This document shows, in pieces, positions 34,433-43,131 of a stretch of 64,000 bases of DNA (the stretch's first letter is position 1; each line of letters starts with the position of its first letter). The stretch is from positions 1 to 64,000 of the forward strand of contig NZ_JOGX01000032.1 of assembly GCF_000719555.1 (NCBI RefSeq). Reading direction: 5' to 3'. Under the pieces are notes generated by a model, which was given only the letters and a program-made list of their open reading frames with translations, had not been told where the DNA came from and searched no databases. Source of the DNA: Streptomyces sp. NRRL F-5727. Its GTDB lineage: Bacteria > Actinomycetota > Actinomycetes > Streptomycetales > Streptomycetaceae. The position numbers and the translations under genes are program-made.

Positions 34433-35287
34433 TCAGGTGGCGGCGAGGGTGCCGACGCACACGCCCTTGTCGTTCAGGCGCTTCACGGCGTAGTGGAGGG
34501 TCGTGGTGACGACCGTGGTGCGGGCGAGGATGTCGCGGTCGGACTCGACCAGCGGGCGCCGCTTGTAGAGCAGGCCGAGGGCGGCGCGCTTCATGAGAAG
34601 GAACTTCTTCGCCGCGATTCGGTTCGTGACGATCACGGGGACGCCGGCAACGGTGCCGATCATGCCCGTGCGCACGGGGGTGTCCCCGCCGAGCTTGGAC
34701 GCGTCGATGAACTGCGGGTCGGTGTAGATGTCGGAGAGCTGGGCGGAGTTGATCCACAGGCCGGCGAAGTCGGACGGCTCCCACTCGTCGCCGAACGTGG
34801 CGATCGCCGGGACGATGCCGCTCGCCCACGCGAGCTTGGTGGTACCGGCCGGCGCGGTGAACGTGAGCGGGTTGCCGCCGCCGAGAGAGGTCTCGTCGGC
34901 CTGCGCCTGGGCGATCAGGGCGGCGTCGACCTTGCGGGCCGCGAGGACGCCGAACTGCCGGCGGGCCTCCGCCTCGGGGTCGCCGATGCCGACCAGTCGG
35001 GCCCGGTCGGTGATCTCGACGGCCTTACCGGCCTCCTTGATCTTCGCCTCCGAGGAGGACGTCGACATGGCGGCCGGGGTCATCGGCGTGCCCTCGGTGA
35101 GGTCGTCCAGCTCGCCGAGCGCGCCCCACTTGGGGAAGTTGATCGTGTCGCCGGGGACGCCCTCAAGGGTGTTGTCCTCCAGGACGGCGGCGGATCCGGC
35201 GACGCGGACCTTGCCGGTGAACTCGGCCTGCGCCATGTCGCCCCAGACCTCGGGGACGATCATGTTCGCGGACGTGGTCTGAGCCAT
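34433..35287 (-). CDS. Major capsid protein (N4-gp56/HK97 fold)
   Basis: 284 residues. The conserved start (NMIVPEVWGDMAQAEFTGKV), the spine region PGDTINFPKWGALGELDDLT with EGTPMTPAAM, AGKAVEITDRARLVGIGDPE, and the C-terminal VAGVPVIVTNR plus ESDRDILARTTVV identify an N4-gp56-type major capsid protein. Preceded by a scaffold gene. No frameshift or stop, so the head gene looks intact. Confidence 0.88.
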   Translation of the reverse strand: MAQTTSANMIVPEVWGDMAQAEFTGKVRVAGSAAVLEDNTLEGVPGDTINFPKWGALGELDDLTEGTPMTPAAMSTSSSEAKIKEAGKAVEITDRARLVGIGDPEAEARRQFGVLAARKVDAALIAQAQADETSLGGGNPLTFTAPAGTTKLAWASGIVPAIATFGDEWEPSDFAGLWINSAQLSDIYTDPQFIDASKLGGDTPVRTGMIGTVAGVPVIVTNRIAAKKFLLMKRAALGLLYKRRPLVESDRDILARTTVVTTTLHYAVKRLNDKGVCVGTLAAT

Positions 35288-35326
35288 AGGGGGTGCTCAC
35301 TCTCTCCGGCCGGGGCCGGGGGTTGG

Positions 35327-36046
35327 TCACCCGCCGGCGAGGCGCCGGTAGGTGTCGGGGTCGGAGCCGTACAGCTCGGCGCGCGCGGCGTAGTCCATGG
35401 CGGCGAACTGCTCGGCGGTCACGGCCGTGGGGCCGCTGGTGAAGTCGGCGCCGCCGCGGGCCGGGCCGGCCTGCTGGGCGGCGAGGCGCGGGTTGGCCGT
35501 GACGGCGGCGGTGATCGCGGCCGTGATGGCGGCGGTGTCGGCCGGGTCGATGTCGGCGGTGGCGTCGGCGAACGCCCGGGAGTCGGCGAGCGCCGCGGCG
35601 TCGGCGCCGGCGGCCGGGGCGAGGTTGTAGACGGCGAGGCGCAGCTCGGCGGCGCGGGCGCGGGCCTGCTGCGCGGTGAGCTGCTGTGTGAGTTGCTCGG
35701 CCGTGGCGGGCTTGTCGGCGGCGTCCGGGTCGATCACCGCCATGAGCTGCTTGACCAGTTCGGTGCGGGCCTCGTCGGCGGCGCGGTGCTTGGCGGTGAC
35801 CCGCTGGTTCCCGGCCTCGGCGCGGGCGCGGGTGAGTTCGTTCTGCAACCGGGCGATCGTGGCGGCCGGGTCCTCGCCGGGCTTCGGCGTGGCCGGGTCC
35901 GGGGTGGGCGCGGGGGTCGGCGGGTTGCCCTGCGGCGCGGTGGTCGGGTCCTGCCCGGTCGGCGGCGCGGTGGGGGTGCCGCCCTGGCCCGGGTCGCCGG
36001 TCGGGCCGGTCGACGGGGCGGTCGAGGTGGGGGTCGGGGTGCTCAT
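35327..36046 (-). CDS. Scaffolding protein
   Basis: 239 residues from the ATG at 36046. The first ~70 residues are Pro/Thr-rich and disordered. The middle is a long helix or coiled coil (AATIARLQNELTRARAEAGN, then RAADEARTELVKQLMAVIDP). The end is Ala-rich with a short basic tail. This architecture directly upstream of the major capsid gene is typical of scaffolds. A strong hairpin lies just upstream (36105-36135). Confidence 0.78.
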   Translation of the reverse strand: MSTPTPTSTAPSTGPTGDPGQGGTPTAPPTGQDPTTAPQGNPPTPAPTPDPATPKPGEDPAATIARLQNELTRARAEAGNQRVTAKHRAADEARTELVKQLMAVIDPDAADKPATAEQLTQQLTAQQARARAAELRLAVYNLAPAAGADAAALADSRAFADATADIDPADTAAITAAITAAVTANPRLAAQQAGPARGGADFTSGPTAVTAEQFAAMDYAARAELYGSDPDTYRRLAGG

Positions 36047-36104
36047 GGTGTCGCCCTCCTGGGGTGACTCGGGGGCCCGCTCCTGGCGGGCCGCGGACAT
36101 GCAA

Positions 36105-36135
36105 AAGGGGCCCCTGCGCCTGGCGGGGGCCCCTT
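36105..36135 (-). terminator. Hairpin with T-run inside the head operon
   Basis: AAGGGGCCCC and GGGGCCCCTT form a 10-bp stem with an 11-nt loop. On the transcribed strand it is followed by TTTTGC. Located between the Rmf-like gene and the scaffold gene; probably a partial terminator that sets relative levels, or it may mark a new promoter for scaffold and capsid. Confidence 0.55.
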
Positions 36136-36154
36136 CGGGGTGGTGCTGGTGCTG

Positions 36155-36319
36155 CTACTCGTCCGGCTCGGTGACCGGGCGGGCGGCGGCGTAGCCGCGA
36201 ATCCATGCGGCCCGCAGAACGGACGTCCGCGGGTGCGGGCACACGGACGGCGGGTCGCCGTTCCGGGCGGCGCGGTCGCCGTCCAGAATGGCGCGGGTGA
36301 TCTCCTCGCGGGCGCCCAA
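36155..36319 (-). CDS. Rmf/CrpP-like small protein
   Basis: 54 residues from a TTG at 36319 with GGAGG nine bases upstream, 11 bp after the MuF stop. The sequence holds GDRAARNGDPPSVCPHP and then AAWIRGYAAARP. The GxxAARxG...CPxP...W.RGY.AAR layout is that of Rmf/CrpP-like proteins, small ribosome-associated or related factors found in phages. A role in host takeover or in late translation is possible; none is proven. The gene is shorter than usual annotation cut-offs. Confidence 0.6.
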   Translation of the reverse strand: MGAREEITRAILDGDRAARNGDPPSVCPHPRTSVLRAAWIRGYAAARPVTEPDE

Positions 36320-36330
36320 CTGCTCGCCTC

Positions 36331-38310
36331 CTAGCGCTTGTTCTGGTGGTCGGCCTCATTCTCGCGGGCCCCGGACGCCCAACGCTGCGTCTTGCCGGTG
36401 ACCTGCTCGATGAACTCCGCCTGTGTGAGGCGGCCGTGTGTCGCCCACCACTCTTTCAGCTCGTCCGACGCGCGCGCGTACGCGATACGGGCGGGGCCGC
36501 TGAACAGGCTTCCGGGGTCGACCCCGGCCGCCTTCGCCTTCCGGTTCAGGAGGTAGCCGTTACAGGCGTCCTCGGCGTCCGCGTACTGGCGCCAGACGTA
36601 CTCCTGATACAGCTCGCGGGCCTCGCGGCGCGTGATGAGGTGCCGCTCGTCCTGGTCGCCGTCTTCCCCGCGGGCGCGGGCGGCGGCGGCCTGCTTCACG
36701 GCCTCCCAGAACGCTTCATCGTGGGCCGGCTGCTCGTCGGCGAGGGCGCCCCAGCCGGCCGGGTCGGGGGCGGGGTCCATCGCTTCGGCGAGGGCGTCGC
36801 GGTCGGCGAGCAGGTCGTCGACGGCGTTGCCCGTGGCGGCCGGCGGCGGTAGCTCGATGCCGTCGCGGCGGTCCATCTCCGCGGCGATCCTGAGCAGCTC
36901 GTCGGCGGTGGCGTGCTGCATCGCCCATGCGAGGTCATCGTCGCCGACGTCGACGAGGTCCCCGGCGAGGTGTCCGCCGGGGAACAGGCGGTCGGCGCGC
37001 TCGGCGAGGTCGTCGAGGTCGCGGCGGTCCGCTTCGGCCTCGACGCGGGCGAGGGCGCGCGCGTCCACGGGGCCCGACCGGACGGCGGCGGCGAGCTGCT
37101 CGTCGGTCATCTCCCGCACGGTGCGGTCGTCGCCCGACCACACCCGCGCGGCGTCGAGCTGGTCGGGCGTGACCGTGGCGCGCTGCTCGGGAAGGTTGCC
37201 GGCGCCGAGCTGCTCGCGGGTGCGGTTGCGGCGTAGGTCGGGGTGGTCGGCGAGGTGCTGCCTCATGGCGGCCTGCCACTGGCGGGCCTTGGCCTCGGCG
37301 GCCTTGCGGCCCTGCTCGTCGACGGCGGCGGCGGCGCGGCGCTTGTACTTCCTGATGTGCCGCTCAATCTCGCGCTGACGCTGGCCGGCCTCGTACCCGG
37401 CGGGGTCAGGCTCGGCATCGTCTACGCGGGTGAGGCCCGGCATGTACGCGCTCACGGAGTGCCGACAGTTCGGGTGCTGCAACCCTGCTCGGCGGGCCTC
37501 GTCGAGGGATCCGGCCACGTGTACCGTGACGGTCTCGCCGTCGCGGGTGGCGTGCTCGACCTCGACGTCGCGGGCGCCGGCCGGGCCGCCCACGGTGAGT
37601 ACCTGCCTCTCCCACGGGCGGCAGAGCGGGCACTCGCGCGGGGAGTTGGAGACGACCACGAGGTCGACCCCCGCGGTGGCGAGGGTCTGCATGTGGGCCT
37701 CGGTCGCGGCCCGGCCCACGGACGTCCGTACGGCCATCTCCGCGTACGCGGTGAGCGACCAGGGGCGGCCGGAGCGGTCGCGGAATCCCGTGATGCCCCG
37801 GTCGGCAAACGCGCGCATCGCATCCTGTGTGGCCTGGCGGCGGGTGCCGGTACCGACGAGCGGCGTGGCGGTGACGTCGGAGACGACGGCGCGGTACTGG
37901 TCATCGACGGCCCGCAGGATGCTGCGGTGGGTCGAGGTGAGCAGGTCCACGGTTTCGGCGGCGAGGCGGTCGACGGCCTGCGCCTGTGGTAGGACGTCGT
38001 CGACCATGCGTACGGCGTCGTCCGACAGGGCGCCGAGTTCGGCAACGGCGGCGCGGCTGCCCACGTTGTACGCCTCGGCGATGGCGTCGTGCACGTCGAG
38101 GGTCACGGCCTGGCCAAGCTCGGTGACGACGGCCTGCGAGGCGCGGCGTACGGCCTGGATGGCGGAGAGCTTCCGCTCGGCCCATCCGGGGGCGTCGAGG
38201 CCGGCGCCGAGCTGCCTGGCGACGATGGCCAGTAGGCGCAGCTCGGCGGCGGCATACAGATCGCGGGTGCGCTCGGCGAGGGGCTCGACCATGCCCGGGT
38301 GGATCGGCAC
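36331..38310 (-). CDS. MuF-like minor capsid protein
   Basis: 659 residues. The N-terminal ~280 residues are a phage minor capsid protein 2/MuF domain: many helices, then a zinc-like ending PRECPLCRPWERQVLTVGG and HPNCRHSVSAYMPGL. The remaining ~370 residues are highly charged, helical and contain an Ala/Asp-rich linker, ending with QRWASGARENEADHQNKR. It is long for the family, which suggests an extra C-terminal ejection or effector domain. Placed between portal and scaffold as usual. Confidence 0.82.
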   Translation of the reverse strand: MPIHPGMVEPLAERTRDLYAAAELRLLAIVARQLGAGLDAPGWAERKLSAIQAVRRASQAVVTELGQAVTLDVHDAIAEAYNVGSRAAVAELGALSDDAVRMVDDVLPQAQAVDRLAAETVDLLTSTHRSILRAVDDQYRAVVSDVTATPLVGTGTRRQATQDAMRAFADRGITGFRDRSGRPWSLTAYAEMAVRTSVGRAATEAHMQTLATAGVDLVVVSNSPRECPLCRPWERQVLTVGGPAGARDVEVEHATRDGETVTVHVAGSLDEARRAGLQHPNCRHSVSAYMPGLTRVDDAEPDPAGYEAGQRQREIERHIRKYKRRAAAAVDEQGRKAAEAKARQWQAAMRQHLADHPDLRRNRTREQLGAGNLPEQRATVTPDQLDAARVWSGDDRTVREMTDEQLAAAVRSGPVDARALARVEAEADRRDLDDLAERADRLFPGGHLAGDLVDVGDDDLAWAMQHATADELLRIAAEMDRRDGIELPPPAATGNAVDDLLADRDALAEAMDPAPDPAGWGALADEQPAHDEAFWEAVKQAAAARARGEDGDQDERHLITRREARELYQEYVWRQYADAEDACNGYLLNRKAKAAGVDPGSLFSGPARIAYARASDELKEWWATHGRLTQAEFIEQVTGKTQRWASGARENEADHQNKR

Positions 38311-38421
38311 TGATCACCCCCTAGGGATTTCAACCATCACCCACGCAGGTAGGTACAGAGAGGGGAAGATCTCCTGTGACCGGCGTCCGAAGAGCGTCGG
38401 CAGAGTGAAAGAAGTGATCGA

Positions 38422-38625
38422 ATGGAAGCACGACCAGGCAAGCCCTATGGGCTGCTGAAAAGATGCCTACGAGGGCTTAAGAAGACGGCGATTGCATGGA
38501 CTATCGCGGGCGTCCTCATCGGAGGGGCCAACGCCACCATGAAGGCGGATGAGACCTGCCTACGGGAGGTGCACGCCATCGTGGTTGTCGAGAGACTGTG
38601 CGATGCCGTGAGCAACGACGAGTGA
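38422..38625 (+). CDS. Rightward moron: small membrane protein
   Basis: 67 residues, on the opposite strand to every surrounding late gene. Basic N-terminus (KPYGLLKRCLRGLKK), one membrane segment (residues ~22-38, TAIAWTIAGVLIGGA) and an outer or inner tail with two cysteines. Visibly lower GC than its neighbours. Preceded by ~110 bp with its own ribosome site (GAAAGAAG) and followed at once by a terminator. This is the textbook layout of a lysogenic conversion gene; a superinfection or surface role is plausible but unknown. Confidence 0.75.
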   Translation: MEARPGKPYGLLKRCLRGLKKTAIAWTIAGVLIGGANATMKADETCLREVHAIVVVERLCDAVSNDE

Positions 38626-38630
38626 CCGAT

Positions 38631-38662
38631 CGGCCCGGCAATCCAGCCGGGCCGTTCGTTTA
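38631..38662 (+). terminator. Terminator of the moron
   Basis: CGGCCCGGC-AATCCA-GCCGGGCCG with the tail TTCGTTT: a 9-bp stem and T-rich run, starting 6 bp after the moron stop codon. Confidence 0.8.
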
Positions 38663-40159
38663 CATCGGGAAGTTGCCGACCGGGTCCGGGGCGGCGGCGC
38701 CGGTCTCAGCGAGGATCGCGGCAACCTCGGCCTCGACGGCGGTGTCGTCCCATTCCGGGTGCAGGATCTTGACCTTGGTCTTGGTCGAGACGGCTCCGGC
38801 GCGGGCGAGGAGGTCGAGGGTGGTGGCGGTCGACTGCTCCGACTCGGCGACCCCGTCCCCGAAATCGACAGTCACCGGTTGGGCGACGTCGTTGCGGCGG
38901 CCGAAGTGCGCGTTGTCGAGGGCGAGGAGGGCTGTCACCTGCTCACGGATGCCGTAGCGGAAATACCCGGCCTTCTTCCGGCGGGTGACCATGCTGCGCT
39001 GATCGCGTGACTCGGACTCGGTCGCGGTGATCGGCTGCCCTCCGCCGTCCAGACCGAACGACTGGGCGGAGTAACCGGCCGACTGGGCGGCCTGCCGCAT
39101 GATCGCCTCGGCGCTCCGCTGGTGCTCCTCGACCCGGATGGCGAACTGCGACAGGGTGATGCCGCTCCCTGCCTCGTTCGGGGGCATGTTCAGCTCGTCG
39201 TAGACCTCACGGTCGAGGTCGAACGTTGCTCCCCGCCCGGGGCCGTCGTCGCGCAGGTAGCCGCGGGGGACGATCAGGCGGGCGCGGGCGAGCAGGATGT
39301 CGCGCATCCATGACGACCAAACTTCATCGAGGCTGGCGAACTGGTCATACAGCGGGGCCGAGTAGTCCGACCGGCCGAGGGGGGATCCTCGGTAGAGGCG
39401 GTTCGGGAGCATGTTGGGGACGTATGACGCGGTGAGCTGCTGGATACCGGTGCTCACGGTGGCGCCGTTCGCTCCGGCGCCGTCGAGGTCGAGGGACTCG
39501 ACCAGGGCGCGGGTGTCCGGGTGCTCGGTGAGCGGCACGCGGCGGCCTACGTCGGTCGGGGTGCCCTCGTAGAGTGCGTGCTCGACCTCGCCCGGGGCGT
39601 GGCGCTCCATGTGGCGCCACACGGTGGACTGGTTCGAGCCGCTCAGCTCTCGCCAGAACGTCACGGCGCGCAGGATGCCGAGGAAGAACTCCGGCACGGC
39701 GCGGTCGGGCTGCACGACGGTGAGCAGGGGCCGGTCCGGGGCTACGGCCCGGTCCCATGTCGAGCGGAGATAGACCCCGGACATGGCGGCGGCCTGCTCG
39801 GCGGCGGACAGGAGGACCTGTTGCACGCGGCCGAGGTCGAGCAGCTCGTCGAGGCGGGTTTGGGTCTCGGTGCTGTCGACGGTGATGGCCGGCATGTCGG
39901 CGAACAGGAGGTCGGCCGAGGTGGCGGCGATGTCGCCGGGCAGGGGCACGTGTAGGCGGCGGTCCCGCTCGGGGGCGGCGTGGTCGACGGTCCGGCGCCC
40001 CCACACGTTTCGGCGGGCGTTCGGCTGCGGGGCGTGCTCGTAGACGGCGGCGAGCCGGCGTTTGTCGCCGGAGTACCAAGCGTCGTCGACCCGCATCTGT
40101 GCGTAGACGGGGGCCCACTCGGGCGGCGGCCACGCGGAGCCGTTCTCAGGAAGTGCCAT
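38660..40159 (-). CDS. Portal protein
   Basis: 499 residues. Standard SPP1 gp6-like portal layout: PPEWAPVYAQMRVDDAWYSG, RRLHVPLPGDIAATSADLLF, SGVYLRSTWDRAVAPDRPLL and VQPDRAVPEFFLG, the helical crown with SDYSAPLYDQFASLDEVWSS, and a C-terminal acidic part. Forms the dodecameric head vertex for DNA passage. Lies between MuF and terminase, overlapping the next upstream gene by 14 bp. Confidence 0.88.
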   Translation of the reverse strand: MALPENGSAWPPPEWAPVYAQMRVDDAWYSGDKRRLAAVYEHAPQPNARRNVWGRRTVDHAAPERDRRLHVPLPGDIAATSADLLFADMPAITVDSTETQTRLDELLDLGRVQQVLLSAAEQAAAMSGVYLRSTWDRAVAPDRPLLTVVQPDRAVPEFFLGILRAVTFWRELSGSNQSTVWRHMERHAPGEVEHALYEGTPTDVGRRVPLTEHPDTRALVESLDLDGAGANGATVSTGIQQLTASYVPNMLPNRLYRGSPLGRSDYSAPLYDQFASLDEVWSSWMRDILLARARLIVPRGYLRDDGPGRGATFDLDREVYDELNMPPNEAGSGITLSQFAIRVEEHQRSAEAIMRQAAQSAGYSAQSFGLDGGGQPITATESESRDQRSMVTRRKKAGYFRYGIREQVTALLALDNAHFGRRNDVAQPVTVDFGDGVAESEQSTATTLDLLARAGAVSTKTKVKILHPEWDDTAVEAEVAAILAETGAAAPDPVGNFPM

Positions 40160-40367
40160 CGGGGCTCACCTCCTGGTGCTCGTCGTCGTGCGGGCGGGTC
40201 GCGGCCTCTCGGTAGGCGGCGGCGAGGGCGTCGAGGAAGTCGGCAAGTTGGGGGCCGATCTGCTCGGCGGCGTCGACGGTGAGGGTGCCGACGGTGGCGG
40301 AGCAGCCGGCGACGGTGACGGTGACCGGGAGGGCGAGGGTGTATCGCGGGGCGGGCGTGCTGGGCAC
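40146..40367 (-). CDS. Hypothetical phage protein
   Basis: 73 residues. A short beta-rich N-terminus (ALPVTVTVAGCSATVGTLTV) is followed by a helix (QIGPQLADFLDALAAAYREA) and an acidic tail. Location between terminase and portal, on the same strand. No family recognised. Confidence 0.6.
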   Translation of the reverse strand: MPSTPAPRYTLALPVTVTVAGCSATVGTLTVDAAEQIGPQLADFLDALAAAYREAATRPHDDEHQEVSPDGTS

Positions 40368-40379
40368 GGGCGGGCCTCC

Positions 40380-41651
40380 TTACGCGGCGAGGGTGAGCAG
40401 GTGGCGCCACTCGTGCGCGGTGGAGTGCACGGCGTACCTGAGCGCGTCGACGCTGTGGTCGTCGACCTTCATGGGGGCGTCCTCGCCGCGCGCGGTCGCT
40501 TTCGGGTCCCAGGAGTAGCCGGGGAGTTCGGAGAGCAGGCCGGCGCATGACGAGTGGATGAGCAGGCGGTCGGCGGCGAGCAGGCTGGACACGGACCGGA
40601 TGCCGTCGCCGACGGTGTTGGTGGCCTTGGCGGGGCTGCTGTGTCCGTCGGCCCACATCTGCGTGTGGAAGCTGGCGGCGGACGGGTCGATGAACGTCCA
40701 CTCGGGCACGACGCCCCGCGGCGCGGTGTCGGGTGCGCCCGGCGGCCGGTAGGTGGCGAGCCACGTGCGGACGGCGTCGCTGTACTGGGCGTCGGTGAGC
40801 TGTCGGCGGGTCGCGCGGGAGTCGTGCCGGTACTCGGAGCAGGCGTACAGGCGGCCGTCGACGCCGAGACCGAGCAGGACGGCCGAGAAAGCGTTGGTCG
40901 TGCCGTAGTCGATGCCGACCCAGTACCGGCGCATGTCCGGCAGGGTGTCGACGACGTGCCGGGCCTCGTCCCACATGTCGTAGACGGCGCCCTCGGCGAC
41001 AACCCATGCCCCGTCGATCATGCGGCGGCGCCAGAGACCGACGTACTCGGCGGCGAGGTTGGCGACGTACGCGGGCGACAACGACGGGTTGTCGGCGAGC
41101 TTGAAGTGCCATGCCCTGAGGTCGAGTTCGCTGGCGCGGTCGAGATACCCGGTCTTGAGCCAGTGCCTCGGCGAGTCCGGGTTCGTGGTGGCGAACAGGC
41201 GCGCGCCGGGGGCGCTGAGGCGGGCGAGTAGCTGCGTCCAGAACCCTTCGGGTACGAGGGTCGCCTCGTCGACGTAGGCGAGCTGCGCGGTGAGTCCTCG
41301 GAGCCTGCCCTCGGACTTGGCGTCGTTGGCGCCGATCAGGTGGACGGTGCGGCCGAGGATGGTGGCGGTGGTCGAGCCACGGGTGTGCACGACGTGCCGG
41401 GCGAGGGGGCCGAACAGTAGCGGGTCCTGGAGGGGCTCCAGCACGTTGCGTTCGATGGTCTGGATCGTTTTCCCGGCGATCAGGATGAGACCGGACGGCC
41501 CGGCGCTGGCAACGGCGATGACGAACGCGAGCAACGACGCGATGGTCTTCCCGGACCGGACGGAACCGTGCCACAGGTTGATGCGCGCGGTGGCGCGGCC
41601 GATGCTGCGGAGCTGCTTGCGGGACAGGGGGAGGGGGACGTCGGGGAGCAC
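40380..41651 (-). CDS. Terminase large subunit
   Basis: 423 residues, PBSX-type. Walker A is WHGSVRSGKT (residues ~27-36), Walker B region AYVDEATLVPEGFW, and motif III ATTNPDSPRHWL. The nuclease domain starts with VGIDYGTTNAFSAVLLGLG and ends with KVDDHSVDALRYAVH, with acidic metal ligands. Cuts and packages DNA into the procapsid. Complete and unbroken. Confidence 0.92.
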   Translation of the reverse strand: MLPDVPLPLSRKQLRSIGRATARINLWHGSVRSGKTIASLLAFVIAVASAGPSGLILIAGKTIQTIERNVLEPLQDPLLFGPLARHVVHTRGSTTATILGRTVHLIGANDAKSEGRLRGLTAQLAYVDEATLVPEGFWTQLLARLSAPGARLFATTNPDSPRHWLKTGYLDRASELDLRAWHFKLADNPSLSPAYVANLAAEYVGLWRRRMIDGAWVVAEGAVYDMWDEARHVVDTLPDMRRYWVGIDYGTTNAFSAVLLGLGVDGRLYACSEYRHDSRATRRQLTDAQYSDAVRTWLATYRPPGAPDTAPRGVVPEWTFIDPSAASFHTQMWADGHSSPAKATNTVGDGIRSVSSLLAADRLLIHSSCAGLLSELPGYSWDPKATARGEDAPMKVDDHSVDALRYAVHSTAHEWRHLLTLAA

Positions 41652-41670
41652 TGCTCACCCCCTCGACGGG

Positions 41671-42183
41671 CTATCCGCCGTCCTCGCCCGGGTCGCCCGC
41701 GAACGCCCCTGTGAGGGCCTCACCGAGACTGCCGAGCATCGAGCGGACCTGTCCGGCGTCGGCGCCGCCCTCGGCGGGCTGTAGGCGCATCGACTGCTGA
41801 ATCGCGGTCGCGGTGGCGCTCATGATCTGCCGCTGATCGGCGAACCGGGGGCGCTGCAAGTAGGCGGTCTGCCACTCGCCCTCACGGCCGGCGAACTCGC
41901 CGATCTCGCACGGTTCCCAGAGCTGCGCCCGGAGCCGCTCGGCGTCCTGGTGGAGCTGCTCGGCGAGGGCCTGGCGGCGGGCGGCGAGGTCGATGCGGCG
42001 GGCCTCGGTAGCGGCGACGACCTCGGGGCCGCGCTCGAACGTGAGCCCCTGCTCGGCGGCAAGCTTGGACACGGTCGAGGGGCTGCGCTTGATGCGGCGG
42101 GCGATGTCGTTGCGGGACAGGCCCTCGGCGTGGAGGGCCTTGACCTGTTCCCGGTCGTTGTCGGTGATGGGTCGGGCGGCCAC
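41671..42183 (-). CDS. Terminase small subunit-like HTH protein
   Basis: 170 residues. The N-terminal helix-turn-helix (REQVKALHAEGLSRNDIARR, then KRSPSTVSKLAAEQGLTFER) would bind the packaging site. A long helix (ARRQALAEQLHQDAERLRAQ) follows, then a C-terminal oligomer part. Gene order directly upstream of the large subunit supports the small-terminase call. Confidence 0.75.
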   Translation of the reverse strand: MAARPITDNDREQVKALHAEGLSRNDIARRIKRSPSTVSKLAAEQGLTFERGPEVVAATEARRIDLAARRQALAEQLHQDAERLRAQLWEPCEIGEFAGREGEWQTAYLQRPRFADQRQIMSATATAIQQSMRLQPAEGGADAGQVRSMLGSLGEALTGAFAGDPGEDGG

Positions 42184-42213
42184 GGCTCACCTCCTCGCCG
42201 AGGGCGGACATGG

Positions 42214-42250
42214 CGACGGCCCGGCTCCCTGGTGTGGGGCCGGGCCGTCG
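42214..42250 (-). terminator. Terminator between lipoprotein and late operon
   Basis: CGACGGCCCGGC (42214-42225) and GCCGGGCCGTCG (42239-42250) form a perfect 12-bp stem with a 13-nt loop, just after the lipoprotein stop on the minus strand. Transcription of the late operon must start after it or read through. Confidence 0.65.
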
Positions 42251-42259
42251 AGGGCGGGG

Positions 42260-42658
42260 TTAGGCGGTCTTGCAGAACGTCGCGCCGAGGGTGGCGTTGA
42301 TGGCCTTGGCCTCGACGGCGGTTACCTCGTGGCTGCTGGTGCTGAACCGCTGCTGCGCGAGGGAGTCGACGTTGTCCCCGCCGCCGTTGATCGCCGAGCA
42401 CTGGTTGCGCGCGCGGTCGATGGCCTTGTCGGGGTCCTCGACGAGCGCGGGGTTGATGGTGCGCAGTGCGCCGAGGAGGGCCTCGCGCTCGGCTCCCTGG
42501 GGCTCCGGCGGGATGCCGGCCGGGCGGGTGTCGACGGACGCGGTGGCGGTCGCGGTGGCGCTGGGCTTGGTGTCGGCCGGGGCGTCCGTACTGCTGCACG
42601 CGGTGAGGGCGAGCAGGGCGGCGGCGGTCGCGGCGACGGTGGCGGCGGTGCGGTTCAC
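42260..42658 (-). CDS. Prophage lipoprotein, DUF732-like
   Basis: 132 residues from the GTG at 42658. Lipobox near residue 20 (AAALLALTACSS), then a Thr/Ala linker. The globular part (EREALLGALRTINPALVEDP, then AIDRARNQCSAINGGGDN) ends in GATFCKTA, with two Cys. This resembles DUF732 exported proteins of actinobacteria. Being a surface lipoprotein, it may modify the lysogen envelope or block superinfection. It has terminators on both sides, so it is a second probable moron. Confidence 0.7.
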   Translation of the reverse strand: MNRTAATVAATAAALLALTACSSTDAPADTKPSATATATASVDTRPAGIPPEPQGAEREALLGALRTINPALVEDPDKAIDRARNQCSAINGGGDNVDSLAQQRFSTSSHEVTAVEAKAINATLGATFCKTA

Positions 42659-42729
42659 GGGTTGATCCCCCTGGACGTACGGACGGGTCACGGTGTGTGA
42701 CTCGCGGGACGTCCGAACGGTTGCACGCG

Positions 42730-42767
42730 GAACGCCCCGCCACTGGGGGGTGAGTGGCGGGGCGTTC
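42730..42767 (-). terminator. Strong terminator-like hairpin at early/late border
   Basis: GAACGCCCCGCCACT (42730-42744) and its exact reverse complement AGTGGCGGGGCGTTC (42753-42767) form a perfect 15-bp stem with an 8-nt loop, between the 42877 gene and the lipoprotein gene. Confidence 0.7.
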
Positions 42768-42876
42768 GGGGGGTGGTGTGGGGGCGTCCGATTCCGGGCA
42801 CGCCGGGGACGCCCCCGATTAGATCACGGAACGGTAACGGCGTCCAGCGCGCGCGACCGGGGCCGCGACCGGTCGG

Positions 42877-43131
42877 TCAGTCGCGGCCGTCGAGGATCCG
42901 CTCGATCTCGTCGTTGATCTCGTCGAGGAGGGCCTCGGTGGTCTCGTCGTCGATGGGCCCGCCGTTGTCGCCGAGCTGCTCGGCGGTGAGCAGCACGCGG
43001 CCGGCTCCGGCGTGGATGTCGGCTCCGACGGCGAGGTCGTTGTCGTCGTCGAGGTAGAGGACGGCGCGGTGTGCGGCGGGGTCGGCGGTGAGGGTCTGGA
43101 GGTGGGCGAGGGTGGCGACGGGGTACGTCAT
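42877..43131 (-). CDS. Small acidic hypothetical protein
   Basis: 84 residues, strongly acidic. Strand-rich middle (RAVLYLDDDNDLAVGADIHA, GRVLLTAEQLGDN) and an acidic C-terminal helix (ALLDEINDEIERILDGRD). Overlaps the upstream gene by 4 bp. Its high negative charge recalls DNA-mimic or anti-repressor proteins of phages, but that is only a resemblance. Confidence 0.6.
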   Translation of the reverse strand: MTYPVATLAHLQTLTADPAAHRAVLYLDDDNDLAVGADIHAGAGRVLLTAEQLGDNGGPIDDETTEALLDEINDEIERILDGRD

